This document shows positions 19,616-30,716 of a stretch of DNA of 64,000 bases, piece by piece. The position numbers and the translations under genes were made by a program. This stretch comes from Rhynchopus euleeides (taxonomy: Eukaryota; Euglenozoa; Diplonemea; Diplonemida; Diplonemidae). How positions within the stretch are numbered: position 1 is the first letter of the stretch; each line of letters starts with the position of its first letter. The notes beneath the pieces were generated by a model. That model was not told the origin of the DNA. It saw only the letters and a program-made list of their open reading frames with translations, and did not search any database. The stretch covers positions 1,922,001-1,986,000 of the forward strand of contig OY723285.1 of NCBI GenBank assembly GCA_963210315.1, given 5' to 3'.

Positions 19616-20578
19616 CATGGTTATCAACAGATCTTACCCCCTTTTCTTCCCGAAACCCGTCGAGCATGTCTTCGTCGTCGTAATTTTTTTTCTGTTAAGA
19701 TCTTAGTGAAAAAAAGCACAAAAAATAAGATCTTAGTATTTTTTTCGAAGATCTTAGGTAAGATCTTAGTTTTTTTGCAAATATCCTTTCGTATTCTGGG
19801 TGCCTTGCCGAGCTCCACCTGTGAGCAGGTGTCGAACTCGTCGATCACATCTATCAGAGGTGCAGAAAGGTCGTAGGCCTTCACCTTCGCCTGCTCCGGA
19901 ATGTTGGCGGCAGCCCCCTTCTCAGCGATCCGTGCCGATGCCGCACGCCTCTCAACTGTGGAGGGAAGGGGCTGCCGTCCCTGCGTCTGTGGCACTGTGT
20001 CACTCCCAGGCCCCTGCTGTCGATTGCGGATCCGGAACTTCGCCACAGCCTCCGCCACCTCCCCCTTTGACCGCTTCAGGTTTCTGCCCTCTTCTTGCAC
20101 TTCCCCATTCGCAAGCCTCGTGTAGATGCCCAGCTCCACAGCCTCGTCGACAAGCGCCGGCTTCCGGATGATGATTGTGGCGAGGCATGTTGGGGTGGGG
20201 TTTGCGGCAAGCAGCTCATCGGCGACAGCAAGACACACTCAGGAACAGGCACAGATTGCGATCAGGAGGGATTTGTGGGGGAGAAGGTAAGCTATGAAAT
20301 GCAGTCACAACACCGTTCAGCCGCAACCGCTCTCAGTCAGTATATGTTTGCTGACGCCGTGCATTGTGTCGTACGCTGCCGGCAGGAAAAATCGTCCTGG
20401 GCCTCGTCAGGGAGTGTATCTCCAGTCAGTCAACAAGGAATATGGGGGAAAAACTAAGATCTTAGCTAAGATCTTAGTAAAAAATACCAAGATCTTAGGA
20501 AAATTGAAAATTTTACAAAGATCTTTAAAAAAGCCGTTTTCCAGCCAACATCTTCGTAAAGATCTGTTGAAAACCATG
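19616..20578. mobile_element. F: 963-bp TIR element with AAGATCTTAG sites and a 6-bp TSD
   Basis: Ends CATGGTTATCAACAGATCTT and its near-complement at 20558-20578. Direct repeat AATACA flanks it at 19610-19615 and 20579-20584, and removing F plus one repeat restores the A-element array. Several AAGATCTTAG palindromes cluster at both subterminal regions (about 19690-19790 and 20450-20575), like transposase binding sites. The central 640 bp holds an unassigned open frame. No transposase seen, so non-autonomous. Confidence 0.8.
19800..20238 (-). pseudogene. Unrecognised coding-like fragment inside element F
   Basis: A minus-strand frame of about 145 codons with ordinary amino-acid composition (for example KRSKGEVAEAVAKFRIRNRQ and DLSAPLIDVIDEFDTC) before it runs into AT-rich terminal repeats at 19800. 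No convincing ATG start; it opens after a TGA. It may be a host exon captured by F or a relic of the element's own protein. Confidence 0.35.
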
Positions 20579-20746
20579 AATACATGTATTATACATGTAT
20601 AATACTTGCATGTCAACTATTATACATGTATAATACATGTATATGCCTGAAATATACATGTAAAATACATGTATATCAAGTAAAAATACAAGTATAATAC
20701 TTGCATGTCAACTATTATACATGTATTTTTACTTGATATACATGTA

Positions 20747-21556
20747 CCGTAAACGGAAAAAGGGTGGACCGTAAAAATGTTCCAAGTTCCCAAAAAAAGG
20801 CCAAACGTTCCATCTTTTTTACGGTCCACCATTTATTGGGACTGAATATGGAAAAGACAATGCGTTTTTCGCCCGCGGGCTGGTGGGTTGCGGGGCGCGG
20901 ACTGCGGCCTCCACGCCGCAGACACCCACACGTAGGCCTCCCGACCTCCCAGCTTTGGACCCTCCCTCCACCACCGCAACCAACACCAGCAAGAGAAGCA
21001 AGTCCTCCCTGCGTGTGGAAAAGGCACGATCACCACCACTCACCTCGAGACTCACCCACCACCACACCTCGAGAAGTGTAGTACCATGCAAGGAGCATTC
21101 CGGTAGAAGTAAAAGTAGAACCTGCTGCACGAGCCCACAAAAGCAGCCACAGTACGGCAGGGCGCGCAGACAGAAGCTGAGACCACCGGGCTCCCTCCAG
21201 ATGTAAATTCGTGAATCAGTGCCCGGAAAATTAAGGGAAATCGTACTCCTTTAGTGTAGTACACCCTGCAGTAACTGTGGGAGAACAGTTCCCGGACGAT
21301 GGTGAGCGCACACTCTGTGCTGAGGCCCTGTGGTGTTAATCCTGCAGCTTCAGTCGTACGATTTCCTTGGTTCCTTCGCGACTTCGTCGCGAAGGAACTC
21401 GTAAAAAAAACCGCCAAGTCCACGATCCCAACCGTAAAATAGGTGGACCGTAAAAATGTTCCAAGTTCCGGAAAAATCCCATTTGTTCCATCTTTTTTAC
21501 GGTCCACCTATAGTACGGTTCACCTTTATTACGGTCCACAATATTTCCGTTTACGG
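20747..21556. mobile_element. E: 810-bp TIR element, TA target duplication
   Basis: Ends CCGTAAACGGAAA and complement, flanked by TA at 20745-20746 and 21557-21558, lying inside A1. Subterminal copies of GGTGGACCGTAAAAATGTTC are inverted at both sides. The interior (about 20830-21430) has no recognised gene; a CGACTTCGTCGCGAAG palindrome is present near 21380. Confidence 0.85.
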
Positions 21557-21665
21557 TATTTTACATGTATATTTCAGGCATTTACATGTATTTTACATGT
21601 ATAATACTTGTCATGCAAGTATTATACATGTAAAATACTTGCATGACAAGTAAAATACATGTATA

Positions 21666-21994
21666 CCGTATACGTAAATATTATGGAACGTAAATATTAT
21701 GGAACGGGCCCATTTTTGGCCGGTCCGTTCCATAATATTTACGTTCCAAAATATTTACAGGGCCAGTTGGGGACTCGGTGGTGAGGACGGCTTGCGTCAG
21801 GAATCGCGCGAAAAGTGCACGAGTAGGTCCCGTCAGGGACTCTGCATGCCGTCCGATCACCTGGTCCAAGTCCCCGAGTCGCAGAAAGCCCTGTAAATAT
21901 TATGGAACGAAAAAAATCTGGAACGCCAACCCACCAGCGTTCCAAAATATTTACGTTCCATAATATTTACGTTCCAAAATATTTACGTATACGG
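21666..21994. mobile_element. D1: 329-bp MITE, TA target duplication
   Basis: Ends CCGTATACGTAAATATT and complement; TA duplicated at 21664-21665 and 21995-21996. Inside are repeated GGAACGTAAATATT blocks and a unique core with GGGACTCGGTGGTGAGGACG. Nearly identical to D2, D3 and D4, all 329 bp. Too short for a transposase; non-autonomous. Confidence 0.92.
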
Positions 21995-22041
21995 TAATAC
22001 TTGCATGACAAGTAAAATACTTGCATGCAAGTAAAATACAT

Positions 22042-23525
22042 GATGAAAAATGGCCCATTTTCCCCAGCCAAAAATGGGCCAAAAATGCCCCCGGACACCC
22101 CCAGAGACATGTCCTAATCCGGGGTGCCAGTAGGGGGGACCTTTCGAATTTTTTTTCGAGGAGAGGTCAATTGAACGTTTTTGGACATCTGAGGCCACTG
22201 CGACCATTCCCAGGCCTCGGAAATGAGATTTTTGGCCCTCAAATGGGGTACCGGTCCCCACGAAATTCCGAAAAATTCATGAAAATCGAAAGGTCCCACG
22301 CACCAAATTCTGCCCAAAAATCGTCAAAAATGGACAGGTCATATGCAGCAAGGGGGCAAACCACTCCCCAAATTTTGCTCAATGATTCCACGGCAAGCCA
22401 GATTTTCTGATCAATTGGTTTGTTTGAGCATGTTCCTGGCCCTTGTTTGGAAAGTAGATGACCCCTGGCTGGAGAGGACGGTTGTGCTCGACCGGACGGA
22501 GAGAGAACCTTCTCCATAACCACCTCCACTCCACAATGCCACAAGTGGCAGGAAGGCCGGGTGTTACAGGCCTCAACCAGGGTTCCAAGGCTCTCCACTT
22601 CCTGGCTGCGTCAGGGATCACCGGGTACAGCGAGCAGGATTCCCTGTCCTGACACCCCAGCATGTACCACCGGAAGAACCCGAAACAGCAGCCCCCCCCC
22701 CCCCCCTCATGGGGGTTGCAAGAGGCACGGAAATCGTTCAAATCGGACCAAGTCCGAAAATTCGGCACTTTCTTGGGTACAAATTGCGGTCCGAAATTTT
22801 CCGATTTTTTGAAAAAAGGCTAATTCTGTAAGGGGGACCTTTTCGAATTTTTTTTTCGGGCACTTTTTCCACAAGGAAATGTCCGCCCTGTCCGCTACTG
22901 TCCACTACCGATTTCAAGGATCCTCCTAAGAGCATTTCCTGTCGAATTAGCTGGAAAACTGGCGAAGATTGACGAAGAATAACGTCCGGCGAAGACCCCC
23001 CCCCCTTTTTTTGCTGTTGGTGGCTAGGGCGTGACAAAGGAGACAGGCACGCTGCCCCCTCTCCTCCTTCTTCTTCTTCTTCTCCTTCTCCCTCACCCCC
23101 CAATGCCGTCAACAGCTCAGCTCTGCCCCACCCCACCCCCCGACACCGCTTATCATGCCGTTCATCCTCTTTAAATGAAACTTCGCTGACCGGGTTGCCT
23201 TTCCGCCAGACAGTCGTCGACACCAATGATGGAAAATACAAAAGGCTGCTGCCCTTCCCGAAAGCCCCTTGGGGTGGGGGTGTCAGGGGAGCTGGCAAGC
23301 GCCACATCCAGCCGCCCGTTCGGGTCGTTCGGTTTTTTGACATGGCCTGTCGATCTCCCTTCTCTCGGAAATTTCAGATTCCAGCTGCGTGATTCGTCAG
23401 GCCAGAGCTGCCCGGGCCACTGTGTGCAGAGGGGTAACGCAAAGACAAGAAATCAACCATCAACACATGACACCACCCCGTCTTTCTATATTCGTGAGTA
23501 TTCCATCTTTTTTTTGACTTCCTTT
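22042..23525. other. Repeat-rich gap, no gene recognised
   Basis: Contains two direct copies of GGGGGACCTTTTCGAA-like sequence followed by a T run (near 22130-22158 and 22830-22857), which may bracket a further element. ATGGCCCATTTT/AAAATGGGCC pairings occur near 22049-22090. Open frames show no domain. Confidence 0.5.
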
Positions 23526-23634
23526 GGGGGCCCTCGCTACCAGTCACAGCTCGTCACAGCTCGTCAGTCAGTGCGGGAAAGTGGGCCGCGGCTCACTTTT
23601 TCTCACTCAGTCACCCTTGGTAGCGAGGGCCCCC
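23526..23634. mobile_element. 109-bp foldback element
   Basis: 17-bp arms GGGGGCCCTCGCTACCA at both ends as inverted repeats. Its interior (CTACCAGTCACAGCTCGTC to TCTCACTCAGTCACC) is closely matched by 48258-48327 in intron 1 of the SRP54 gene. Confidence 0.65.
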
Positions 23635-24489
23635 TTTTGTTTGCTATAACCTGCTCAGGTCACGGTAAAAAAGACTGTTGGCAGCGCACGTATGGACACC
23701 CATACACGTACAGGTGCGCACAAACAAAAGGCGCCTTTTTTGGCGCACCACATAACGCCCCCATTTTTTTGTTTGCTGTGTCTTGGCCTTTTGGTTTATT
23801 TTTTTCCTCCCCTTGCCCTTTGGCGGGAGGAGGGTCCACACCTGTCTGTCGGGTCCCTCACAGCTCCCAAAACCACCATTCATTCCTTCACCTCCCTGCT
23901 CTGCTTCACTGGCCTCCAAGATCGGCTTTGCCATACCGATGGCTTCTGTCCGCACATCTATTGTACAGAGCTCAAAAAAAAAATACAACGCTTTCTCCGC
24001 TCGCGGGCACCCATGAGGTGTCTTTCGAAGCCAGGGGGAGTTACTGCACTCATCCATTGTTTTGCGTGCCGTAGTGCTATTTTTTATTTCCCCCTCCCCC
24101 CTCCCCTCATCACCCCCACCTCCACTTCCCAACTTCCCACATTGTTGTTGTTCCTTTCTGCCTGTCTGCGGTGTGCGTGTCGCCCGTGCAACACCCTCTT
24201 TTGGTTCAACCACGGTTGCTCCTTTTCTGAGACGAAGAAAAACACCAAGCCTCTCTCTGCCTTGCGCATTAGGGCAAGGTTTCACAGACTTCTCGGAAAC
24301 AGAGAACTCTGGGGTCCTTCGTCTTCCGAAGGAACGCAAAAAAAAACCCCCCCTGCTGGAACGGCCGACACGCCGGGGAGGGGAGGTGATTCTGGCTGGG
24401 CAGATAGCCAACCCTCGCCAAGGCGCTGCTCCGAGCAGAGTGCCTCCGTGATTTGCCGGTAGCGGGTGGAGAGAGGGGGGGGGGGGGTA
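23635..24489. other. Intergenic with a dispersed motif
   Basis: Bases 23641-23740 resemble 28872-28965: TTGCTATAAC, then CAGGTCACGGTAAAAAAG, then CAGCGCACG and a later GGTGCGCA. No gene recognised. Confidence 0.5.
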
Positions 24490-25637
24490 GGGGGGGTCAA
24501 ATGGGGGTGACAAACACGATTTTTCAAAAAACCGGCGCAGAGGCCCCAAAGCCCCCGTAAACCCTCCAAACCCCCCCAGATCGGTCCGGAAACCCATCGA
24601 ACCCCACTTTTCCACCATTCCGGGCACCTCAGGTGCCCGAATTGGGGTACCTAAATTTTGTGCCACCGTTTGGTACCGGACAGTGCCACTGTGTGGGAGG
24701 TTGGAAAAGAAAATGCCCCAACACACCACATCTGAGGGTTGCAATGCATGTTGCTTGCCAACCACGTCATCCGGTGGGTGTCAGGCGCTATGTAGGTGGC
24801 ATGAGCCAGGTCTTCGATGTGTTCTGGCTTGTATATGTACCTCCCTGCCTGCGGCACAGGCACTGCCTTTGTCCCCCACACCAGCCACAGAGAGCGTATT
24901 GTACTCGGTCCACGGTTGCTGATTCATTGTGATGCGTTGTATCCTCGAGTGAACGTCACACACTAGTGGCACCACCACCCGCCATCCGAGAGCTGTATTG
25001 ACTTTGCGCCCTTCCGTTGCATTCACCTCGCCACGCATATTGCACCGTTCAGTACCAGTGCTCTTGGGCCAGGCAAAGTAGACCGCAGCAACTACCAATT
25101 CTGGCACAATGGGTACCACGACAGCGCACTTCGTGTGTTCCCGGAATGTACAGCTCGTGTTGCAACAGTCGTTGTCAACACATCCCGGTTGTGGAGCACT
25201 GCTGCACAGGAATCACACGACCATCTGGACTTGTTCCGTACCTACAGGCAGCCTCCCGGTGCATGGTGGCAGGGAGGTACATATACAAGCCAGAACTCAT
25301 CGAAGACCTGGCTAATGCCACCTACATAGCGCCTGACACCCACCGGATGACGTGGTTGGCAAGCAACATGCATTGCAACCCTCAGATGTGGTGTGTTGGG
25401 GCATTTTCTTTTCCAACCTCCCACACAGTGGCACTGTCCGGTACCAAACGGTGGCACAAAATTTAGGTACCCCAATTCGGGCACCTGAGGTGCCCGGAAT
25501 GGTGGAAAAGTGGGGTTCGATGGGTTTCCGGACCGATCTGGGGGGTTTTGGAGGGTTTACGGGGGCTTTGGGGCCTCTGCGCCGGTTTTTTGAAAAATCG
25601 TGTTTGTCCACGTAAAAGGGTGGCATTTGACCCCCCC
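24490..25637. mobile_element. B1: 1148-bp element with ~360-bp TIRs, TA target duplication
   Basis: Ends GGGGGGGTCAAATG and complement, flanked by TA at 24488-24489 and 25638-25639. The inverted repeats extend to about 24849 and from about 25268. B2 is the same element in the opposite orientation and, once its own insert is removed, has exactly the same length. The central ~420 bp is unique to B. On the minus strand it reads as a Cys-rich stretch (DNDCCNTSCTFREHTKCA) and then a protein-like segment, possibly captured host sequence. No transposase. Confidence 0.9.
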
Positions 25638-26216
25638 TAGGGGGGGGGGGGGAGAGCGCACGCACCACGGACTAGTCGGGCAGTGACGGGTGGGGTCGAC
25701 TAGTCGGGACGACGGGTGAAAACTCGACAGGCGGCACCCGTCGAGTCGACGGGTGCCACCCGTCGGCACGACGGGTGAACCTGCTGAAACGACGGGTGTT
25801 CCAGCCATTTCCTGTTGATATGGGCCAATTTCCATTGAAAACTAGGGGAGTACCTTGCATGGCATCAGGTTATTTTTCACGCCGAACTATCTTCCCTGCA
25901 CAGACCCACCCCCCATTACTTTCCATTTACAATTCCTAGTTGGTGATGGGGCCTCAAGTGCATGTGCGACGGCTGTTCTCGTGGATTTTCATTGTTCGAG
26001 GGATCTTGACTCTGACAAACTGTGTCAGTTTGACAGAGCAACCTACTTCATGAAGGTGATCACTTTTCTGCCAGGCAAATTTTCGCCCCAGCCCCCAACC
26101 CTTGCACAACCCACAAGGCAGTCTCCAAGATACCGTACCCTCATCACCACCCAGGCCAAGATACCCCAAGATACCATCATCACCACCCAGGCCACCCAGA
26201 CGAGCCACACCAATCA

Positions 26217-26618
26217 ATGCCAGCGGCAAAGCGTACTGCAGCGCAGGCCCTCGCCAGCGCTGTGGACATGACGGTGTTTGTACGTGCTTGGATCAACACG
26301 TATGTTGTCGAGCGTGATGCTGATGGGTTGAGCCACATGGCCCTGAAGCAGCTTCTCGGCAAGCTGGCGGATACTACCATCAAGTCGACTGATCCCATCA
26401 TCAGTCTTGCCCTGTACAAAAAGTATGAGAAGCTGGGGGGTGGGGTGATCAGCAAGTCGACCGCGAAGGAGGGTCGCACGATGTACGCTGCCCGTGTCAA
26501 TAGCGGGTCAGACATCGAGTTTGTCGGGTTGGGCCTCCGGAAGAGCAACGGGAAGGACCACCCGACAGGGCTCAAGGAGATGGCCGACGCCTGCCCCGCG
26601 GCACTGCAGCTATGGTGA
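26217..26618 (+). CDS. Element C ORF 1, unknown function
   Basis: 133 codons, starting MPAAKRTAAQALASAVDM. No recognised domain; it looks like a real protein by composition (KLADTTIKSTDPIISLALYK, GLGLRKSNGKDHPTGLKEM). It is followed within 150 bp, in changing frames, by further coding-like segments, so it may be the first exon of one multi-exon gene or the start of a decayed one. Confidence 0.5.
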   Translation: MPAAKRTAAQALASAVDMTVFVRAWINTYVVERDADGLSHMALKQLLGKLADTTIKSTDPIISLALYKKYEKLGGGVISKSTAKEGRTMYAARVNSGSDIEFVGLGLRKSNGKDHPTGLKEMADACPAALQLW

Positions 26619-26748
26619 AGCTGTACGAGGCGGAGAAGAAACAGGCACAGAAGACCCAGCAGAGCAGGCTGGCCGTAGGAATTTTCGACGGTGCCTTCGC
26701 AACACGGTTGGTGACAGTTGCCGATTAGCAGAAGGATGAGTACAGAAC

Positions 26749-28158
26749 GTGGTTCACGTTCAACTTCCTGAAGCAAATCGCAAGAGTGCAGAGAGGGGTT
26801 TTCGAAAAGGCGAACGTGATGTTTCGGCTCGCCTGCTTAGGGTAGCAGGGGACCATCTTGAGCTGTGGTCGGCATTTAGTAAGATGGGGTCATCTTCGCA
26901 CAGGAGCGCGTTTTGTACCACACCACGAAATGACTGGTTGAAACAGCTCCACGCCTGCCACAGGGCTAGCATCCAGGAACTTCATGAAGCTGGGTTTGAG
27001 AGCCTGTACGCAGGGGTGTTCACCTCCACAGCGTACACGATCACACCCCCTGCACGACATAAACGGGTTCATCGCAATACTCGCAGAGATCTTGCCTGAT
27101 GGACCTGCCGTGCAGAAGGCTGTCCTTGGCAGCTCAACGTGTTCCAACATGACGGGAAACCAGGTCAGAGATGTTCTGAGTCGCTTACTCACCATTGCCA
27201 AGACGAAGGGGTGCAGCATCTACTCTGTATTGTAATGGAAATGCTTGTGCATTTCCGCTACAACGACATCCCCATCGAGTACCACCAGGAGGGAAAGTGC
27301 GCGAAAGAGTTCATCTTCTCGCTCATCGCAATGCACATCCTTGTGTTTGTCCTGGAGTGGGTGTCACCTGGGAGAACATCCGAGGGGCGTGGTGTTACAT
27401 ATATCCATATTCGATGAGCCACTGGTTTGATCCAGAAGATGCACACCCCCTCGCCCTGAGTGACGAGGAACTGGAGAGGGGGAATGGCGTCTCCAAACGC
27501 CATGCCCTGAGGGTGACATCGCAGCAGACCGCCGAACGGGACCTGCTGCTCTTCGAAATGCAGAGGACCAAAGGCAAGGGGTGCGGCCTGCTGGACCAAC
27601 CGACCCTCCTGAAGTTCGGCGCGATAAAGCTTTGCCGCCGTGTCACTGCGAGGAACGCTTGTTGGAAGGGAGCAACGGCAGCACTGCAGCGGAGACTCGA
27701 GTCCCTCGGCCTTGGATCTCACGTCACAAAAAGGGGGCGATGGGGCCAACAATTTCTGGGCGACCCGGAAAACACCACTCCAAAGGCAACGCTGCTCGCA
27801 TGCATCTGCAAGTCCAAATCCTGGGGCAACAGCGAGGATGTGCCAGAAGTGCCAGAACCAACGCCATCCGGTACAGTGCCTGTGCAGCAGCATATCTGCA
27901 TTGTGTGCTCCAAAGTTGCCCACACGAGAGAAGCACTGTTTGCGCATTATGATGCTGCACATCGGCCGCAAAACAACGCGCCGTGTCAGACCTGCACTGT
28001 CACATGCCAGGAGTGCGGCAAACGGACAACCGAAGGGACTGAGCCAGCACTACCTCAGTCACCATTCGCGCGTGCTGAAAAAGCGTTGCTGTGTTTGTTT
28101 CGAGCTCTTTAAAACCACTGTAAAGCGCGACGAGCACATGAGATCCGCGCACCCGTAA
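26749..28158 (+). pseudogene. Element C main coding region with C2H2 zinc fingers, frame-broken
   Basis: Coding-like segments change frame several times: 26749-27099 (LELWSAFSKMGSSSHRSAF, then QLHACHRASIQELHEAGFE), 26984-27235 (DINGFIAILAEILPDG, NMTGNQVRDVLSRL), 27245-27417 and 27417-28158. The last part has two or three C2H2 fingers: CIVCSKVAHTREALFAHY then DAAH; a finger whose Cys pair (CQECGKRTT) and His part (GLSQHYLSHH) are in different frames near 28030; and CCVCFELFKTTVKRDEHM then RSAH. Introns could explain some shifts; the break inside a finger points to decay. Position inside TIRs suggests an unrecognised DNA-binding transposase. Confidence 0.55.
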
Positions 28159-28569
28159 GTGAGGGGGGGGGGGGTGTTTGGCAGTTCAGGTACGTAGGTG
28201 ATTTTGTTTGTCCTCGAGAGCGGAGTGACGTCGTGGGAGGGAGTTGTTTTGAGGCCCCACCCCCAGGCCCCCTGCCCACCTGGATGGCTCACCCCCCTCC
28301 TGGTGGTCCACCGGTGGGCAGCCCCTTCACCAACTAGGAATTGTAAATGGAAAGTAATGGGGGGGTGGGTCTGTGCAGGGAAGATAGTTCGGCGTGAAAA
28401 ATAACCTGATGCCATGCAAGGTACTCCCCTAGTTTTCAATGGAAATTGGCCCATATCAACAGGAAATGGCTGGAACACCCGTCGTTTCAGCAGGTTCACC
28501 CGTCGTTTCACCCGTCGTCATTTCACCCGTCGTCCCGACTAGTCGTCCGGGCGACTAGTCCGTGGTGCG

Positions 28570-29084
28570 GACTGCTGCGAGGCCACGGCCACCGTGGGCT
28601 GAGAAATACCCGTCTCCAAGAAAAAAAGGAACCACGCTGCCCTCCCCCAGACCGCCGATACCCCCCTTCCCTCACTGCCACTACCCCCCCATCCCCCTTT
28701 CGGTCGACATCAGGTGCGAGGGTGCTGCTCCACACTGTCTTTGCCGAAACGGCGACCGCTTGTCACCGACCTATCTCGTGGCATCTCCTTCCTCATGCAT
28801 ACACATCCACACACACGTGATTGTTTTTGTTCATCCGGATGGGGCGCACAGACAACAGCCTTATCTTTTTTTTGCTATAACATGTCCCAGGTCACGGTAA
28901 AAAAGAAAGACTTTGTTGTCAGCGCACGAATAGGCACGAATACAGAGGGTGCGCAAAAACAAACAGTGGAGGTTACACGCATGAATCACACCCTGCTCAC
29001 ACACCCACCCACCCACCCCTCCAACCTAGGGCTATCCAACCCGCCTACACATCCCCCGCCCCCCCACCCGAAAGGAACCTCGCC
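28570..29084. other. Intergenic upstream of the amine oxidase
   Basis: Contains copy 2 of the TTGCTATAAC...CAGGTCACGGTAAAAAAG motif (28872-28965) and Pro-codon-like CACCCACC runs just before the ATG. No other feature. Confidence 0.5.
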
Positions 29085-30716
29085 ATGCCTAGTGGGTGGG
29101 CGCTGGGCGCGGCTGTCGTTGCCCTGTCAGCCTGCGCATTCTGCAGCTTCAGCCTGCAGGGGCACCGGATTGCGGTGGCCGCCAACACACTCGCGGGTGC
29201 CCCCCGCCGCGTCACCATCCTGGGGGGTGGGATAGGAGGGCTTGTCGCAGCGCACCGCCTGCAGCGCCAGGGCTTTGCCGTCACCATCTTAGAGGCACGC
29301 CATCGCACCGGAGGGCGTGTCTGGACCCACACCGGGTGGGGACATCCGATTGATGTGGGCGCGACCTTTATCCATGGGGTTGATGACAATCCGCTCGCAG
29401 CCCTTGCGCGGGAGTTTGGCCAGCCACTCCTGAAGGTGGACTACAGCAGGGTCGCTGTGTATGGATCGGACGGCACCCAGATCTCAAAGGAGGAGCTGAA
29501 GCGCAGCAAGGCTGCATACCGTGCCCTGCGGAAGGAGGTCATGCGCACCCGGGACAGGCTCTGGCGTGACACCGACATGGGGGCCTCTTTCCAAGCCGCT
29601 TGGGCCAAGCTCTATGGGGGTGGGGCGAAATCGAAGCAAGCCGGAGGAGGGGGCGGATCCGCGCCTGCCACAACAGACGCGACGTCGGACTCGCTCCCGC
29701 CTGGCGTCACCCCTGATGCAATGTCATGGCAGTTCTTCTGGGAGATTGTGCAGGATCAGATCGCGGAGCTGGGTGACCTGAGCACGGTGGAGTTCGACGC
29801 CTCCACAGCATATGATGGGCACGACTACATCCTCGGGCAGGGCATGCAGGGGCTGACAGATGCCCTGACAGAGTCCTTCGCTGCGATGGGGGGTGAGGTG
29901 GTTATCAACGCCACCGCGACGGGCGTCCGGCGCAACCCCGTCGGTGGTTTTTCCGTCGATGCCCAGGTTGCCGGGCGTGACGTGCAGTTTTCAAGCGAGC
30001 AGGTGATTGTCGCGCTCCCCCTGGGAGTCATGAAGGCTGGTGTCGTGTCCTTCGACCCGCCCCTCCCCAAATGGAAGCGCCGCTCAATCCATCGCCTCGG
30101 CTGCTCCGCAGCGTTGAAAATGGCACTCCGGTTCGACAGGGTGTTCTGGGATGACACATTGCAGTTCATCGGGAAGGTGTCGTCGGAGAACCAGACGCTC
30201 TGGGGAGGCGGTGCACACATCGAGTTCATCAATATGAACAGATTCCACCCCGGGAGCAACGTGCTGATTCTGGAGGTGGATGTTGGGCACGCCAGGCACG
30301 TCGCGGAGCTCACCCCTGAAGGGCGTGTGGCGCACATCATGTCCGCCCTGCGCCAGGTTTACGGCGAAGGGGTGCCTGACCCTGTGGACACCCGCACCGC
30401 AAACTTCGTGGGGGACCCTCTCATCCGCTGCGGTTTCAGCTACTGGCCCCCCTTTGTGAGCGGGGATGACAACCTGGAGTGCGCAGCCCCGTTGCACGGA
30501 GGGTCACTTCACTTCATCGGGGAGTACACCACTCCCACCGGGTATGGCAACCTCCACGGCGCCATCGAGGAGGGCGAGCGCGTCGCAGCGGAGATGGGCG
30601 GTGCGGCGGTGTGGGAAACCCTCGCAGCGCCGCTGCGCGCGGTGCTGAGTGGCGGTGGGCGGGAGAAGAAGAGGTTCACCCCACAGTGGTGCCCCTCGCC
30701 CTGCCAGATGAAGTGA
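29085..30716 (+). CDS. FAD-dependent amine oxidase (polyamine oxidase/LSD1-like fold)
   Basis: 543 residues. An N-terminal hydrophobic stretch (ALGAAVVALSACAFCSF) suggests a signal peptide or anchor. The dinucleotide-binding motif VTILGGGIGGLVAAHRL is followed by LEARHRTGGRVWT, the family's second FAD signature, and DVGATFIHG. The C-terminal flavin motif FIGEYTTPTGYGNLHGAI with EGERVA is intact. Between them lies substrate-domain sequence including VIVALPLGVMKAGVVSFDPPLP, as in polyamine oxidases. A Gly/Ser/Thr-rich insertion (about residues 180-205) is a probable loop expansion. It should oxidise an amine to an aldehyde/imine with release of hydrogen peroxide; substrate cannot be told. Ends in a Lys/Arg-containing tail. 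Single exon, GC-rich, intact between two transposon regions. Confidence 0.9.
   Translation: MPSGWALGAAVVALSACAFCSFSLQGHRIAVAANTLAGAPRRVTILGGGIGGLVAAHRLQRQGFAVTILEARHRTGGRVWTHTGWGHPIDVGATFIHGVDDNPLAALAREFGQPLLKVDYSRVAVYGSDGTQISKEELKRSKAAYRALRKEVMRTRDRLWRDTDMGASFQAAWAKLYGGGAKSKQAGGGGGSAPATTDATSDSLPPGVTPDAMSWQFFWEIVQDQIAELGDLSTVEFDASTAYDGHDYILGQGMQGLTDALTESFAAMGGEVVINATATGVRRNPVGGFSVDAQVAGRDVQFSSEQVIVALPLGVMKAGVVSFDPPLPKWKRRSIHRLGCSAALKMALRFDRVFWDDTLQFIGKVSSENQTLWGGGAHIEFINMNRFHPGSNVLILEVDVGHARHVAELTPEGRVAHIMSALRQVYGEGVPDPVDTRTANFVGDPLIRCGFSYWPPFVSGDDNLECAAPLHGGSLHFIGEYTTPTGYGNLHGAIEEGERVAAEMGGAAVWETLAAPLRAVLSGGGREKKRFTPQWCPSPCQMK

Larger units (their letters stand above)
19567..22041. mobile_element. 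A1: palindromic foldback element, right end missing, filled with F, E and D1
   Basis: The left end CACGGTGGGATCTTGTAAAT is at 19567, as in A2 and A3. The element's own sequence (TACATGTATAATACTTGCATG-type palindromes) is found at 19567-19615, 20579-20746, 21557-21665 and 21995-22041, interrupted by F, E and D1. The expected right end is absent; the array stops at 22041, so A1 is truncated. Confidence 0.8.
25661..28569. mobile_element. C: ~2.9-kb TIR element with subterminal GACGGGTG repeats and zinc-finger ORFs
   Basis: Ends CGCACCACGGACTAGTCG and its complement. Inverted repeats run about 280 bp on the left (to ~25945) and 240 bp on the right (from ~28330). Subterminal GACGGGTG/CACCCGTC octamers are repeated at both sides, as for transposase binding sites. 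Inside are plus-strand coding segments including C2H2 zinc fingers. No clear target duplication was seen and no known transposase signature recognised. Confidence 0.75.

Noticed and set aside
23644..24765. 373-codon minus-strand open frame
   Set aside because: It crosses the end of transposable element B1, is low complexity and has no domain.
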